A DNA stretch of 64,000 bases, from contig KN834778.1 in NCBI GenBank assembly GCA_000827265.1, positions 261,097-325,096 of the forward strand, written 5' to 3'. Shown piece by piece: positions 49,639 through 60,691 of the stretch (position 1 is its first letter; each line of letters starts with the position of its first letter). The translations under genes were made by a program, and so were the position numbers. This DNA comes from Collybiopsis luxurians FD-317 M1. Its lineage: Eukaryota > Basidiomycota > Agaricomycetes > Agaricales > Omphalotaceae. A model generated the notes under the pieces. That model saw only the letters and a list, made by a program, of their open reading frames with translations. It was not told where the DNA came from and made no database searches.

Positions 49639-50365
49639 ATGTCCTATCCCAACATATTTCGTCGCTGCTTTGGTCCTCAACGATTCAGCTATTTGTTCCC
49701 TGCTCAATCCAGGCTATTCAACTCTCATGCTCAACGACCCTTCTCGTTGTCTAATCCGCGAATCCAGTCATTTTCTGGTCCAACCATTAAAGCGATCGGC
49801 TTGAGCGGTCTCGGTATTGGCCTTTCTGTGTATCTTCAGCCATCCATCAAATGTGAACGTAGGTATTGGTCTGGTTAGCATGATTCTAGCAGTCTGAACA
49901 GTCTTCAGCCACAACGGTACCCGGTTCGAGGTCCCCAGAGCACTCTCATCAATCTTCTCCACCTCCATCCCCCCCAGAATCTTCCGTGTCACTGTACGAA
50001 CTCGGGTTTGGAACAGTCGCTGGAATATGTGCTGGAGTTTTCATCAAAAAAGGGGCGAAAACCATCGCGTTTTTCCTCGGTGGAGTATTCGTTTTACTGC
50101 AGGCAAGTGTACGCTGCTCTTGAGATTCCGAACTATCTACTGATTCTCCTAATAGTACCTGGGTTCATTCTCCCTTCTGCGCGTAGATTGGGGTCGAGTT
50201 GGGCAGCGATTTGAAAGTCTCTTCTACACGAAAGATGCACAAGGGAACAAGAAAGCACCTACTATTTGGACAGCTTGGCTATGGCTGGTAGATTTTTTAA
50301 CGGCAGACTTTCAGCCTAGAGCGTCATTTCTGGCAGGACTTGGATTGGGACTTAGAATAGGTTAA
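49639..50365 (+). CDS. FUN14-family mitochondrial membrane protein
   Basis: A small outer-membrane type protein of the FUN14 family (FUNDC relatives in animals act in mitophagy and ER contacts). The start MSYPNIFRRCFGPQRFSYLF is a likely mitochondrial presequence. The FUN14 core reads VSLYELGFGTVAGICAGVFI, KKGAKTIAFFLGGVFVLLQY, and LRVDWGRVGQRFESLF, with a C-terminal hydrophobic segment around ASFLAGLGLGLRIG. The second intron (50103-50155) has a GC donor, AG/GCAAGT, instead of GT; no GT donor nearby keeps the frame. No LC3-interaction motif of animal FUNDC1 type is evident. Divergent from the zinc-finger gene, 147 bases apart. Confidence 0.88.
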
Positions 50366-50445
50366 TATTTAATCCGGCCCGTATTTTCACACATCCAATA
50401 TTTTTTTTGAGCGCTTCAACTTTTCAACTCGTTCGTATATGAAAA

Positions 50446-52770
50446 ATGGGCCATCGAGCTAAGAACAAGCAGCCTCCTCCTCAGCCTCTCGAGATCAAAT
50501 CAGAGTCTTCTTCAAAAAAACTTGGTAAACGAAAAGCAGAGGTCTTGGACGACAGACCAGCAAAAAGAACCAAAGACCAAGTTAAACCCAAACCCAAAAG
50601 CAGCAAGAAAAAGAAACCTCAGTCTGATGATGAAGATTCTGCAGATGGCTGGGAAAATGTCGTAGACGACCGTGATATTACAGCTCATAAAAAGTGCGTC
50701 GATTTCGACATATACGTAGAACGGAGGGGTTCTAAAATGAGCCTTAGGTCATTATTTAACAATAACGACGATGAAGGCGGCTTGGACAGCTTGGACGAGT
50801 TTGATGAGTATGTTGATCTAAAAATTCTGTCGTACTGTCTGACTCTTCCTTAGCAATGAACTTCGCGGGCCTGCGCAAGCCTTTGATTTCGGTTCGGACG
50901 CTGAAGAAGACGAGCCCGAAGTCGTAGGCAAAACAAAAAAGTCAAAACAGAGCGAACGGCCGCTCAAAATTATCCCCACCGCTTCAGATGATTCCGACTC
51001 CTCCGACGAAGAAGAGGAACGAATTACCATGGGCAACATGGCTGCTCGTTCAAAGGCTTTGGACGAACAGGCAGCGGCAGAGGCTGAGCTTGATATGGAG
51101 GAGTTGCAGCAAGCAGCACTGAACGAGGATGGGGATGATGACTTTGACATGGACGAAGATGAGGAAGAAACCGACGGAGAACCTTTCCGGTTGCCCACAG
51201 CAGAGGAGAAAGAGGCAGAAAGTAATGCTGGTGGCCCGGACGTCCATGTTGTGCAGAGACGTATGAGGCAATGTGTTCGGGTACTTGGAAGATTCGCAAA
51301 ATTAGCTGAGAAAGGACGGTGAGTCGGTCACAGAATGTGCCAGCCTGCTTTGACAGAATGATGAATGGTATAATTGCAGATCAAGGTCAGAATACATCAG
51401 CCAGCTTCTCTCCGATATCTCAAGTTATTACGGGTACAATGAATTCCTCGCAGAGAAACTATTTCAACTTTTCCCCATCCCAGAGGTACGGCTGATCCGA
51501 TATTTGTCGCGCTCAAACTACTTACATCTGTCAAAGGCGATAGAGTTTTTTGAGGCAAACGAAGTCCCCCGTCCTGTCACTATCCGTACCAACACTCTCA
51601 GGACGAGACGAAGGGATCTTGCCCAAGCCTTGATTAACCGCGGCGTCAATCTTGAGCCCATTGGAAAGTGGACAAATGTAGGTCTCCAAGTCTTTGAGAG
51701 TAGTGTCCCAATCGGTTAGTCTCTAAATATCCAACTTTGAGTTTTTCTAATGCATAATCTAGGTGCTACACCTGAATATCTCGCAGGTCACTATATGCTT
51801 CAAGCCGCCTCCTCCTTCCTTCCCGTAATCGCCCTTTCTCCGCAACCCAACGAACGTGTACTGGACATGGCCTCTGCCCCTGGTGGTAAGACGACACACA
51901 TTGCTGCATTACTGCAGAATACTGGAGTTGTCTTTGCGAATGACGCAAACAAGGCACGAACGAAGAGTCTTAGCGCCAATGTTCATCGACTGGGATGCAA
52001 AAATGTTGTCGTATGTTCATACGACGGCCGAGAGTTTCCAAAGGTCATGGGTGGATTTGACCGAGTTTTGCTTGATGCCCCGTGTAGCGGTACGGGCGTT
52101 ATCAGCAAAGACTCGAGTGTTAAAGTCAACAAGGTATGTCCATTGCCGGTTGCGCATCGTCAACAGAACATAAAAGCATTGAATTGTAGTCCGACCGTGA
52201 TTTTACGCTTCTGGCCCACCTCCAGAAACAACTTATTCTATGCGCTATCGACAGTGTGTCTCCTGATTCCAAAACCGGAGGATGTCTCGTTTATTCTACC
52301 TGTTCCGTAACTGTCGACGAAAACGAGTCTGTCGTGGATTATGCTCTGAGAAAACGACCCAATGTCAGGCTAGTAGACACCGGGTTGGAGTTTGGACGGG
52401 AAGGATTCACGAGCTATCGCGGAAAGAAATTCCATCCCAGTTTGTCTCTTACGAGACGATTTTATCCGCATGTGCACAATATGGATGGTTTCTACGTTGC
52501 CAAATTCAAAGTTGAGAAGAGGGGTAAAGTTCCGAAAGCTGCAGAGTCGACCGCTGAAGGAGGACTGGTCGGAATCGAGGAAGAGGAGGGCGAGCAGGAA
52601 AAGATTGCATTTGATGATGCGGAAGATAGACCTTACTTGGATGGTAAGACCTTTTAAACTGGAAAAATGTGTGGCACTGAATTGCTCCCTTTGCAGAGGC
52701 GAAACGTCGGCAAATGAAAGCCAAGGGGTTGAAGCCTCCGCGGCGACAGACGGTAGAGGCCGCAGCTTAA
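50446..52770 (+). CDS. NOP2: Nop2-like 25S rRNA cytosine-C5 methyltransferase
   Basis: A nucleolar methyltransferase that modifies large-subunit rRNA and is needed for 60S assembly. The N-terminus is charged and Lys-rich ([20 protein letters not shown]), then acidic. The RNA-binding and catalytic part reads [35 protein letters not shown], and [20 protein letters not shown]. The AdoMet-binding motif is [20 protein letters not shown], followed by [20 protein letters not shown] with the motif IV Cys and [20 protein letters not shown] with the second Cys. The tail is basic and ends RRQTVEAAA. Seven or eight introns. Its ATG is 81 bases after the FUN14 stop. Confidence 0.95.
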
Positions 52771-53047
52771 AATAAATGATCATCAGCGTAGAATCGTGTT
52801 TTCATCTACATATCATACGAATGAGAGCGTCAGAGCCGAGATTCCTTAATGCATGGATTGTGAGTGTATAGGAAAAGGTCAAAGTTCAATGATACATTGT
52901 TGGCAGATAGTACTTGGTCCGTTGGATACATATAAGGAGAGTAGACGAGGAATCAAGGCAGGAAACAACGATCACGAAGATCCACGGGAAGGTCCATTGA
53001 ACAAGTTCGGTGGGTATATCAATGTAATCGATCAGAATATGCTTTGA

Positions 53048-54006
53048 TCAATACTTGGCTGTCCTTCGGTTTCTATTCAAAATTTTCATGGGTACACACG
53101 GCTGGGACAGAGTGCAGAGGAAAACAAACCGAGAACAAGCGCAGATTCCTCCACAAGCTCCGACCATAGCCAGCCAAAGAGCCACGGTCGCGCCAAGAAC
53201 CATCCAGACCTGTGAAAAAAGATTGAGCGAGAATCAAGGAACAGGAATGGAGAGGGGAAGCATACAGCGTTGCCCCAATTTAACGTGACATCGCCATCGG
53301 TATCATTCTTGACGTGATTGCGGACAACAGCGACAAGGATCACGTCAATGAGAAACACAATGGTGGTGAGGAGAGTTGCAAGAGTGCCGACGATAAGGGT
53401 GAGTAAGGACGGAAGACGGGCAGTACCATTTGAACCGCGGCGGAGCATAAAAAGTGATACGAGCATTGTGAGAAAAGTTAAAGCGCAAGCTTTTTTGAAA
53501 GTTATTAGATGGAAGAAGGCGAATAGCGTAGGTAGGTGTCCTACCGATGGGATGGAGCACGAGGGCAGCGGTGGTAGTTTTGCTAAGGACACGGACGAGT
53601 TGATTAGAGTTGAGATTTCTTTGAATGGAATGAGAAAGGTATTCTCAGACATGGAGTATGGAAACTTGCAAAAAGCGAGCTACGGTGCCATCAAAGGAAT
53701 ATCCCAAATGGGCTGGAGAACATTCGGCTGAAGTCACGCTGTCGGAGAATATACCGCTGGATATGATTAAAATGAGAAGAGGAACAGAAAGGATAGAGTA
53801 TATACAGACGCTACGTTGACTGGGGAAGTACAGTAGCCCCAGACGCCAAAGTGGATATTAGCAGACGCGCTCTCGAGTAAAGAGGAAGTATTTGCGGATA
53901 AAGTGAATAGATAAATGGATTTGATGATCGGAACTGAAAGGGTAACGAGTAGCAACAGTAAAAAGGCGGAGAACAAAAGAACAGGCGTTAGAGTCGTAGC
54001 AAGCAT
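53048..54006 (-). CDS. PalI/Rim9-SUR7 family plasma-membrane protein
   Basis: Four membrane helices and a first extracellular loop with two Cys, as in the SUR7/PalI family; ascomycete PalI/Rim9 members act in ambient-pH signalling, others in eisosomes. The first helix reads PVLLFSAFLLLLLVTLSVPI, the loop has HFGVWGYCTSPVN and SAECSPAHLGYSFDGTVARF. The later helices read IACALTFLTMLVSLFMLRRG, LLTLIVGTLATLLTTIVFLI, and WMVLGATVALWLAMVGACGG. The conserved VKNDTDGDVTLNWGNAVW lies between helices three and four. The C-terminus is short and ends NRNRRTAKY, without the long Ser-rich tail of PalI. Four introns; the exact subfamily is uncertain. Convergent with Nop2. Confidence 0.82.
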
Positions 54007-54515
54007 TTGGAAGGTCGTAAAAGTAGAGAAAGGTTGTTTTGTGGTGCAGCTTTTATGAGGAACATAAAGAACAATGACGAAGTTGTAGAGAATGGAGCAT
54101 CACGGATATAAGCGAGAGAGTAATAAAGTTGTAACCCCAATTAGAAAACATATACAAAGGATGTAAATGGACGTATAGGGTTCAACGTTCAACTGCTACA
54201 TGGCTAGCGGACGGCTAAAAGATATCAAAGGAAGAAAAAAAATTTTTATTATAATATGAGATAGGGTCGTTGTTAGCCACGTGCAATGAAAATAAAAAAG
54301 TTTATTTAACGGCCCAGGCGTGATTTCCAATTCTCACACCCTTTCTTTCTCTTAGTTTCATCTCCCCCCTCTCAGCGGGTTGTAGGTTGCGCAGACGCAT
54401 ATCCCTTCTCTATCTCTCTCTTACAACTTAATATCTTTTCTTGTCAGTCTTTTGCCTTTTTTTTCTTCTTTTCTTTTCATCTCTTTCTCGCTTTTCTTCC
54501 AGCTCCATTTCAATA
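54007..54515. other. Divergent promoter region, about 510 bases
   Basis: Between the PalI-like gene (minus) and the Ala/Glu/Pro-rich protein gene (plus). The 200 bases before the latter are strongly pyrimidine-rich on the plus strand, as in highly transcribed fungal genes, with an AT-rich patch near 54295-54310. Confidence 0.5.
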
Positions 54516-55873
54516 ATGTCCGCCTCAGAGACCTCTGCCGCCCCTGTTGCTCCCGTTGAGGATGTTAAGCCTGTTGAGACTACCACTCCCGAGGCTGTAG
54601 CCGTCGCTGACGCCACCTCTGCTCCTGCCGAAGTCCCCAAGGTTGAAGAGGTTGTTCCCGCTCCTGTACGTCCTTCTTTGTAATTTATTATTTTTTATTC
54701 TCTCTCTCTTACTCCTCTTCGTTTCTTTATCTGTAGGAAGCCCCCAAGGAAGAGGTGCGTTTCTTTCTCCGATATCTATAGTATCATTCCAATGTTTCCT
54801 TTTTAGGAGACCCCGGCTCCCGCTCCTGCCAAGGAAGAGGTGACTCCCGCCGCTACAACCGAAGTCCCTGCTACCGAGGCTGCCCCTGAGGCAGCTGCTG
54901 CCGCCGCTGAACCCGCCAAGGAGGAGGCTAAGGAAGAGGCTAAGCCTGTAAGTAGTTCGTTTCGGATATGTTCCAGTCACGAGACCTAATTTGTTATCTT
55001 CCTTGTAGGCTGAGGAAGCTACCAAGAAGGAGGAGGCACCCAAGAGCCCCAACCTCTTAGCCAAACTGCTTGCTCCTTTCAAGAATGACAAGTCCAAGGC
55101 TGAGAAGAAGGTCAAGGCCTCCAAGAGTCCCAAGAAGGAGAAAAAGAAGGAGGAGAAGAAGGATGACAAGAAGGAACCTGCTCCCGAGGTACGTTCATCC
55201 TAAAGTCTTTGTTCGGCATTGTTTATTTACTGTCTCTCAGGCTGCTGTCGTTGCTACCGAAGAGCCTGCAAAGGAAGAAACTGCTGAGGCCACTGCTGAG
55301 GCTCCCGCTGTTGCCGAGCCCGTAAAGGTTGAGGAGACCCCTGCTGTCGCTGAGCCCGCAAAGGAGATGTATGTTCAAAAAAATTTTTTTCTGTGTCCAA
55401 ATCTTTTCTGATTTCTTTTTTGCAATTACTTAGTGAGGCTCCCGCTGCTGAGGCCGCTGCAACCAGCGAGGCTGCTCCTGCCGCTGAAGAGCCCAAGGAA
55501 GAGAAGGTAGGACTGATTGTGCAATTTGTTGTTCTTCGTTTAACCTGCTTTTTAGAAGGAGGAAAAGAAGGAAGAGAAAAAGGAAGACAAACCCGCAAAA
55601 GCAGCCAAGGTTGGCCGTCGTCTATCCGCCCGCGTTGGTGATTTCTTCAAACCCAAGCCTAAGCCTGAGGTTGCCACCCCCGCCAAGGTGGATGAACACC
55701 CACCAAAGATTGATGAGCCTGAGCCTGTCGCTCCTCTTGAGAACCCTGCCTCTGAACCTGTCGCAGAGGAGACTGCTGCTGCTGCAGAGGCCCCGGCCAC
55801 CTCAGATGAACCGGCCGCTGACAAGCCTGCACAGGCAGTCGAAGCTACCCCCGTTGTCGCTGCCGCTGCATAA
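54516..55873 (+). CDS. Ala/Glu/Pro/Lys-rich low-complexity protein
   Basis: Unrecognised. The gene has seven or so exons, mostly with codon-aligned ends, including one of 18 bases (54737-54754, coding EAPKEE). The protein is dominated by A, E, P, K and V with repeated PAPAKEE, AEPAKEE and EEKKEEKKED runs. Two less simple islands break the pattern: SPNLLAKLLAPFKNDKSKAE (around 55045-55100) and KVGRRLSARVGDFFKPKPKP (around 55606-55665). Both are amphipathic and basic, and could be the conserved functional parts. It ends with VEATPVVAAAA. No signal peptide or membrane segment. Codon choice is biased toward GCT/GCC, GAG and CCC, and the leader is pyrimidine-rich, so high expression is likely. Function unknown. 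Confidence 0.82.
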
Positions 55874-56313
55874 TCGTTTGTTTTCGTCCTTTTTGCTAAA
55901 TGACCGTTATGAGCTTTTTCACTCATCTTTTTCGTCTTGTTGTTATTCCACTTCTACCAGCATCACATCTCTTGGACTTTCCTCAGTCTACACGAGCACA
56001 TGTGTCGTTAGTTTTTCGCTCCTACTTTACACATGGATCTGGTTGTCGCATTATCTTCTAGCCTTTCACGATGTTTTTTTTTTACGACGACCCGCCTAAT
56101 TCACTCTATTCCTTGGTCTGATTGAATACCCATACCTTCTTTGTCGGATCATCCATGCCCTTAGGTTTTCCTTGTAATCATTTTGTTTTACACAATGACC
56201 TTTGCACTCCGCTCGTTTTGCTTAAACGCTGTGTGTGAAAATGAGTAAATGAGTCAGATAGTGGTTGACGACATGTGAACTAACCGAGTCATCACTTACT
56301 TTCAACCACCTGT
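55874..56313. other. Intergenic, about 440 bases
   Basis: Between the low-complexity protein gene and eIF2B epsilon, both on the plus strand. T-rich with pyrimidine runs, likely the 3' untranslated region of the first and the promoter of the second. No gene or RNA is supported. Confidence 0.45.
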
Positions 56314-59102
56314 ATGGCGCCTAAATCTAGCTCGGGCAAAGAAAAACTCATCGGAGATGAGGACGAGGTTCTTCAAGCTGTAATTCTAGCTGACAGTTTC
56401 AACAAGAGATTCAGACCGTTGACGACGCGTAAACCTCGAGTAATTCACTGTTCAACGCTCTTTCTGGAACTCGATGCTCAGTCCATTACAGTGCCTTCTT
56501 CCAATCTGCAATGCACCTCTGCTGGATTGGACGTTTGAAAGTCTTGCCCTTGCAGGCGTGCAGGAAATTTTTGTAATCTGCCGTTCGCATCCTCAGCAAA
56601 TCAAGGCAAAGATCGCGTGCGTCTCGTTTAGTTGTGCTACTTTTCTAATCTCTTACGCTTGATAGTGAATCGCGATGGTCAAAACCAGGTTCAGGTATCA
56701 AGATCGTGCCGATTCTAACCGCAAAGGAGACCTTTTCTCCAGGGGATGCTATGCGCGATATATACACCCGTGGTCTAGTGACAGGAGACTTTGTTCTGGT
56801 CATGGGTGACCTAGTGAGCAATATACGAATAGATGAGGTTGTCAAGGTACACAAGGAACGTCGTAAGACCAATAAGGATGCAATAATGACGATGGTGGTA
56901 AAGGAAAGCGGGGCAAAGCATCGAACGAGGTATGTTTGCTCAAAAAACTTTCTTCTGGTCGAGTTGCGAACGCAGAATCTGCAGGTCAAAAGCCGACTCG
57001 GCTGTGTTCGTCGTGGACTCTGAGACTTCGGAATGTTTACATTATCAGCCTATCATGGGCTATCCGCCGACTACTATCGCCAGCGTCCCTCGAGAAATTC
57101 TCGAGACGCATCCGGATATCGAAATACACAATGATTTTATAGACTGTTCGATTGACATTTGTTCCGTAGAGGTGCTGTTTAATTACGTTTGGATTATCGC
57201 TCTCCGAGATATTGACAGTCCCCATATCTATCCTTAGGTCCCTTCCTTATTCCAGGACAACTTTGATTACCTTGATATACGCCGAGATTTCGTCCATGGT
57301 GTACTGACCTCGGACTTGCTGATGAAAAACATTTATTGCTATGTAGCAAAAGATGGTTACGCCGCTCGTGTGCAAGATACAAAAAGTTACGAATCAGTCA
57401 GGTAACTGCCGTATTTTTCCTTTCTCGACGCCAATCAATATTTGTTTCAGTAAAGATATTTTGTCGCGCTGGACCTTTCCCCTTGTTCCCGACAATAATC
57501 ATCCAGCCGGGCATTTGTACGAACAAAGGAGAGGCAACAAATACATCGACAAGGATGGGACTGTTGTTCTTGCTCGGTAAGTTGTGCGGTTCTTGATCGT
57601 CACCAAAATTAAAACTCTGGCGTGCGAGTAGAACCAGTGCAGTAGGAAACAAGTGTCTCATTGGATCCTCCACGGAGGTATCCGATAATGCACAGATCAT
57701 CTCCTCTGTCATTGGACGCGATTGTTTTATTGGTACTGGCACTATCGTCGACAATTCGTACATTTTTAGCGGGGCATCGATTGGATCAGGCTGTGTCATT
57801 CGACACAGTATTATCGGCTCTGATGTGGACATTAAGGACAATACCGTGATCGAGAAGGGTTCGCTCATCGGCGACGGCGTAATATTAGGTCCTAACGCGC
57901 ATCTAAAGGCATACTCCCGGCTGTCAAAGAAGCGCGCGGGCGAGCTTCCCGAGGACGACGAAGATGAAGCTGACTATGCCGACTCTGAAGAGGAAGAAGT
58001 AGAAGCTGGTATAGTGTCTAGATTTTCCATTCTCGCTCTCTGGACCCATTCCTTTCCATCTTCTAGCTCAAGATTCTATCGCAGTCACGTTAGGAAGCGA
58101 ATCGAATGCTATTGTCTGGCCCTCAAGTAGACCCGATGAAGATGACGATGACGAAGACGACGTGGAGAATGTGAAAAATCAGCGCTTTATGCGATTAGGT
58201 AGGTATCAGAGTCGCTGCATTTTTTGGCCTTTTAAATGGGATACTCTAGGTGATAGTGCCTCAGACTTGGCCTTCTCGGATCCTGGATCTGAGTCATCAG
58301 AGGAAGATGAGGAATCCTCGGACGAAGACAGCGAGTTTGAAACGCGTCTCGGAATCCTTCCTAATTCGTCTGCAACGTCGATATCTCTGGATGCTCCGGT
58401 TAGATCGAGCGATGCCATGGCCGAGTCAGAGTTCCAAAACGAGGTCAAGCTCTCATTAGAACGTGCATTTATCGAGGGACATTCCGTTGACAATGCTGCG
58501 GTGGAACTGAAGACACTCCGGATGGCGAGTAATGTTCCTCTCTCTCGTGTTCGGGAGGGAGTGGTTTCTGCTATCGTGGATCGGATCAAGATCATTGAAG
58601 GAGGGGGCATTCCTCAGCGCCAAGAAATTGCGAGTGTTATCTCTCGTTGGGGACCCCTCATTAATAAAATCGGAGGAGTGGACGCGGTAGAAACGATTTC
58701 TGCACTTCAGGTGAAAGATTCTGCCGAGGTTGTCAATGTTTAAAGTGATCTGACTGTACTATTTCTCAGTCTCATTGCGCATCATCGGAACGTCTGCTTC
58801 TGTTCGGCCAGATCCTGGCGGCATTATATCAGGACGATATTGTAGAAGAGCATGATATCCGGGAGTGGCATCGGACTGCGACATCGCAAGGCCAAGGCAT
58901 GCCTGCTGGAATTCGGAGTGAAAATATGAAGAAATGCTGGGAAGTGGGGTCGCGTATGATTGAGCAATTTGACGAACAGGATGAAGAAGAGGAAGATTCG
59001 GAGGATGGATCGGAAGATTCGGAGGATGGATCGGAAGATTCGGAAGATGGATCGGAAGACGAAGATGACCAAGAGGACTCGGAAGATGACCAAGACAGTT
59101 AA
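56314..59102 (+). CDS. Translation initiation factor eIF2B, epsilon subunit
   Basis: The catalytic subunit of the guanine-nucleotide exchange factor for eIF2. The nucleotidyltransferase-like domain reads LQAVILADSFNKRFRPLTTR, LLPICNAPLLDWTFESLALA, GVQEIFVICRSHPQQIKAKI, and VLVMGDLVSNIRIDEVVKVH. A left-handed beta-helix with hexapeptide repeats follows (VSDNAQIISSVIGRDCFIGT, SIGSGCVIRHSIIGSDVDIK). After an acidic linker comes the W2 domain, with LSLERAFIEGHSVDNAAVEL, SRVREGVVSAIVDRIKIIEG and DDIVEEHDIREWHRT. The protein ends in an acidic Ser/Glu/Asp tail built from a 21-base repeat. About ten introns. The tail is odd: it extends beyond the usual end of the W2 domain. Confidence 0.94.
58995..59057 (+). 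repeat. 21-base tandem repeat coding an acidic tail
   Basis: Three near-perfect copies of GATTCGGAGGATGGATCGGA plus A, coding Ser-Glu-Asp-Gly type units at the eIF2B epsilon C-terminus. Third-position differences between copies are few, suggesting recent expansion. Confidence 0.85.
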
Positions 59103-59254
59103 AGTGCAAGATATCAAAATGCGTGTTTAATACAGTACGTAAGTAATGAATACATGTACACGATTAAAGGTATTAAAACACATCTACGTAAATACGACAG
59201 TTCATAAAAGTCCGACATCGAGAAGATTAACGAAAACGGAGCGCTTCATTGCTT

Positions 59255-59590
59255 CAGTACTTTAGAATGATGTACAGAGCTGTAAAGAGGCCGAGTCAAG
59301 ACTGGAAACGATGGACTGTGCACGGTGCAGGAACTCACCATGAATGATTCCAGGAATATAACCCAGAATGGTGAGTAGGATGTTGATACACTGTGAACAG
59401 AAAGATGAGAAATAAGGCAGGAATGAGACGAGAGATTAAACACACAAAGTCAGCGTTGCACCCTCGCTCTAGGAAGACACCCAAAGGTGGAACAAAGACG
59501 GCAACAAGTATCTGAGATGAAATGAGGCAGTGATGTGATAACAAGTATAGAATGATTTACCTTGCAAACGTCGCTTGCGGTGGCTGGCAT
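59255..59590 (-). CDS. PMP3: Pmp3/RCI2-type plasma-membrane proteolipid
   Basis: A small stress-related membrane protein that affects membrane potential and cation tolerance. Four small exons join to a 57-residue protein: MPATASDVCK, then ILVAVFVPPLGVFLERGCNA, DF, CINILLTILGYIPGIIH, and ALYIILKY. The two hydrophobic helices and the loop PPLGVFLERGCNADFCIN are the Pmp3 signature. All introns are GT-AG and about 50-60 bases, so intron sequence exceeds exon sequence. Its start is 135 bases from the divergent formamidase gene and its stop is 152 bases after that of eIF2B epsilon. Confidence 0.95.
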
Positions 59591-59725
59591 GGCTGTTGTA
59601 GTAAGGGAGAAGATACGGAAAAAGGTGTCGGTGTGGGGCTTTTTAAGGCTGTCGGTTAAGTAAATGACAGTGACGTGAGGTCAGAGTATGATGACATCAT
59701 TGCCCTGACTGTCCTACATACCGCC

Positions 59726-60665
59726 ATGGCTTTGATTCAGCAAAATGATATTCCATATCATCTTGATCCTTCCAATGACCCATTCCGTGAATTCGATCTA
59801 TACTACCACTCCTTCCCAGTGAAAGAGGTCCCATTCCCTCCTTTAATCTGTTTCGTACATGGCGGTGCTTGGCGTTCGTGAGTCGCGCCTTTCGTCATAT
59901 TCATTGACTACTCAACTCCGACTACCTAGTGAAGATAAGGTCAGCATCTTCCTTCTTTCCTCTCTAACCCGTATAGATCCGTCTCCCTAGTGCAATCACT
60001 CGGATCTGGCCCGCAACCTCGTTTCTCAAACCTCATTCCCCGTCGTCGTTCCTAATTATCGTCTCTCGCAAAAGGGCAACGGCGTGGTCCATCCAGTTCA
60101 TGCTCAAGATGTACTCCAATTTTTACACTTTATCACGTCCAACAATTCTACTCTCCCTCCAGTTTTCGATCCTCATAGGATTTATCTAATAGGCCACAGC
60201 TGCAGTGCACACATGTTAGCCTCCATCTTGCTCGACACCTCTGCGACCACTCCGGTCCTCACTCCTTCGCCGGTTCTCCTTGATGCAGTCCAGGGTGTCA
60301 TTTTATCGGAAGGAATCTATGACATTGATCTCCTGCTAAACGACTTTCCTAATTATCGATCATGGTTCATCGCAGACGCATTCGGAGACATGCCGTCTTA
60401 TGCAGCTTTCAACGTTGCTGCCCTCTCTTTGCGGAATCTAAACGACACAAAGTGGCTTATCATTCATTCCACAGGTGACACGCTGGTCAATAACTCACAG
60501 AGTCAAGCAATGCTTGACCACCTCCGAGCCCTATACCGAGACACTGACACAAGCCATTTGGTCCAAGGCAATATGAAGGATTTGAATGATGAGCACGACG
60601 CTTTGCTATCTACAACAACCTATCTGCACATTGTAAAGGAATTTATTGAAGCACGAGTGCGGTAA
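59726..60665 (+). CDS. Kynurenine formamidase (alpha/beta hydrolase, Bna7-like)
   Basis: It hydrolyses N-formylkynurenine to kynurenine and formate. The start is in CCGCCATGG. Three exons (59726-59877, 59930-59939, 59991-60665) give 278 residues. The oxyanion motif is CFVHGGAWRSEDK, the nucleophile motif is YLIGHSCSAHMLASILL, and the acid and base follow in IIHSTGDTLVNNSQ and LNDEHDALLS. HGGAWR and GHSCxAH match Bna7 rather than generic esterases. The middle exon is only ten bases, and it must be kept to hold the frame and give SEDK. Its neighbour is kynureninase on the opposite strand, with stops 26 bases apart, supporting the assignment. Confidence 0.88.
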
Positions 60666-60691
60666 TTTGCACAATAAACGTTACCAACTCT

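Noticed and set aside
54525..55169. 214-codon minus-strand frame opposite the Ala/Glu/Pro-rich gene
   Set aside because: Crosses introns and exons of the real gene and reflects its repeats.
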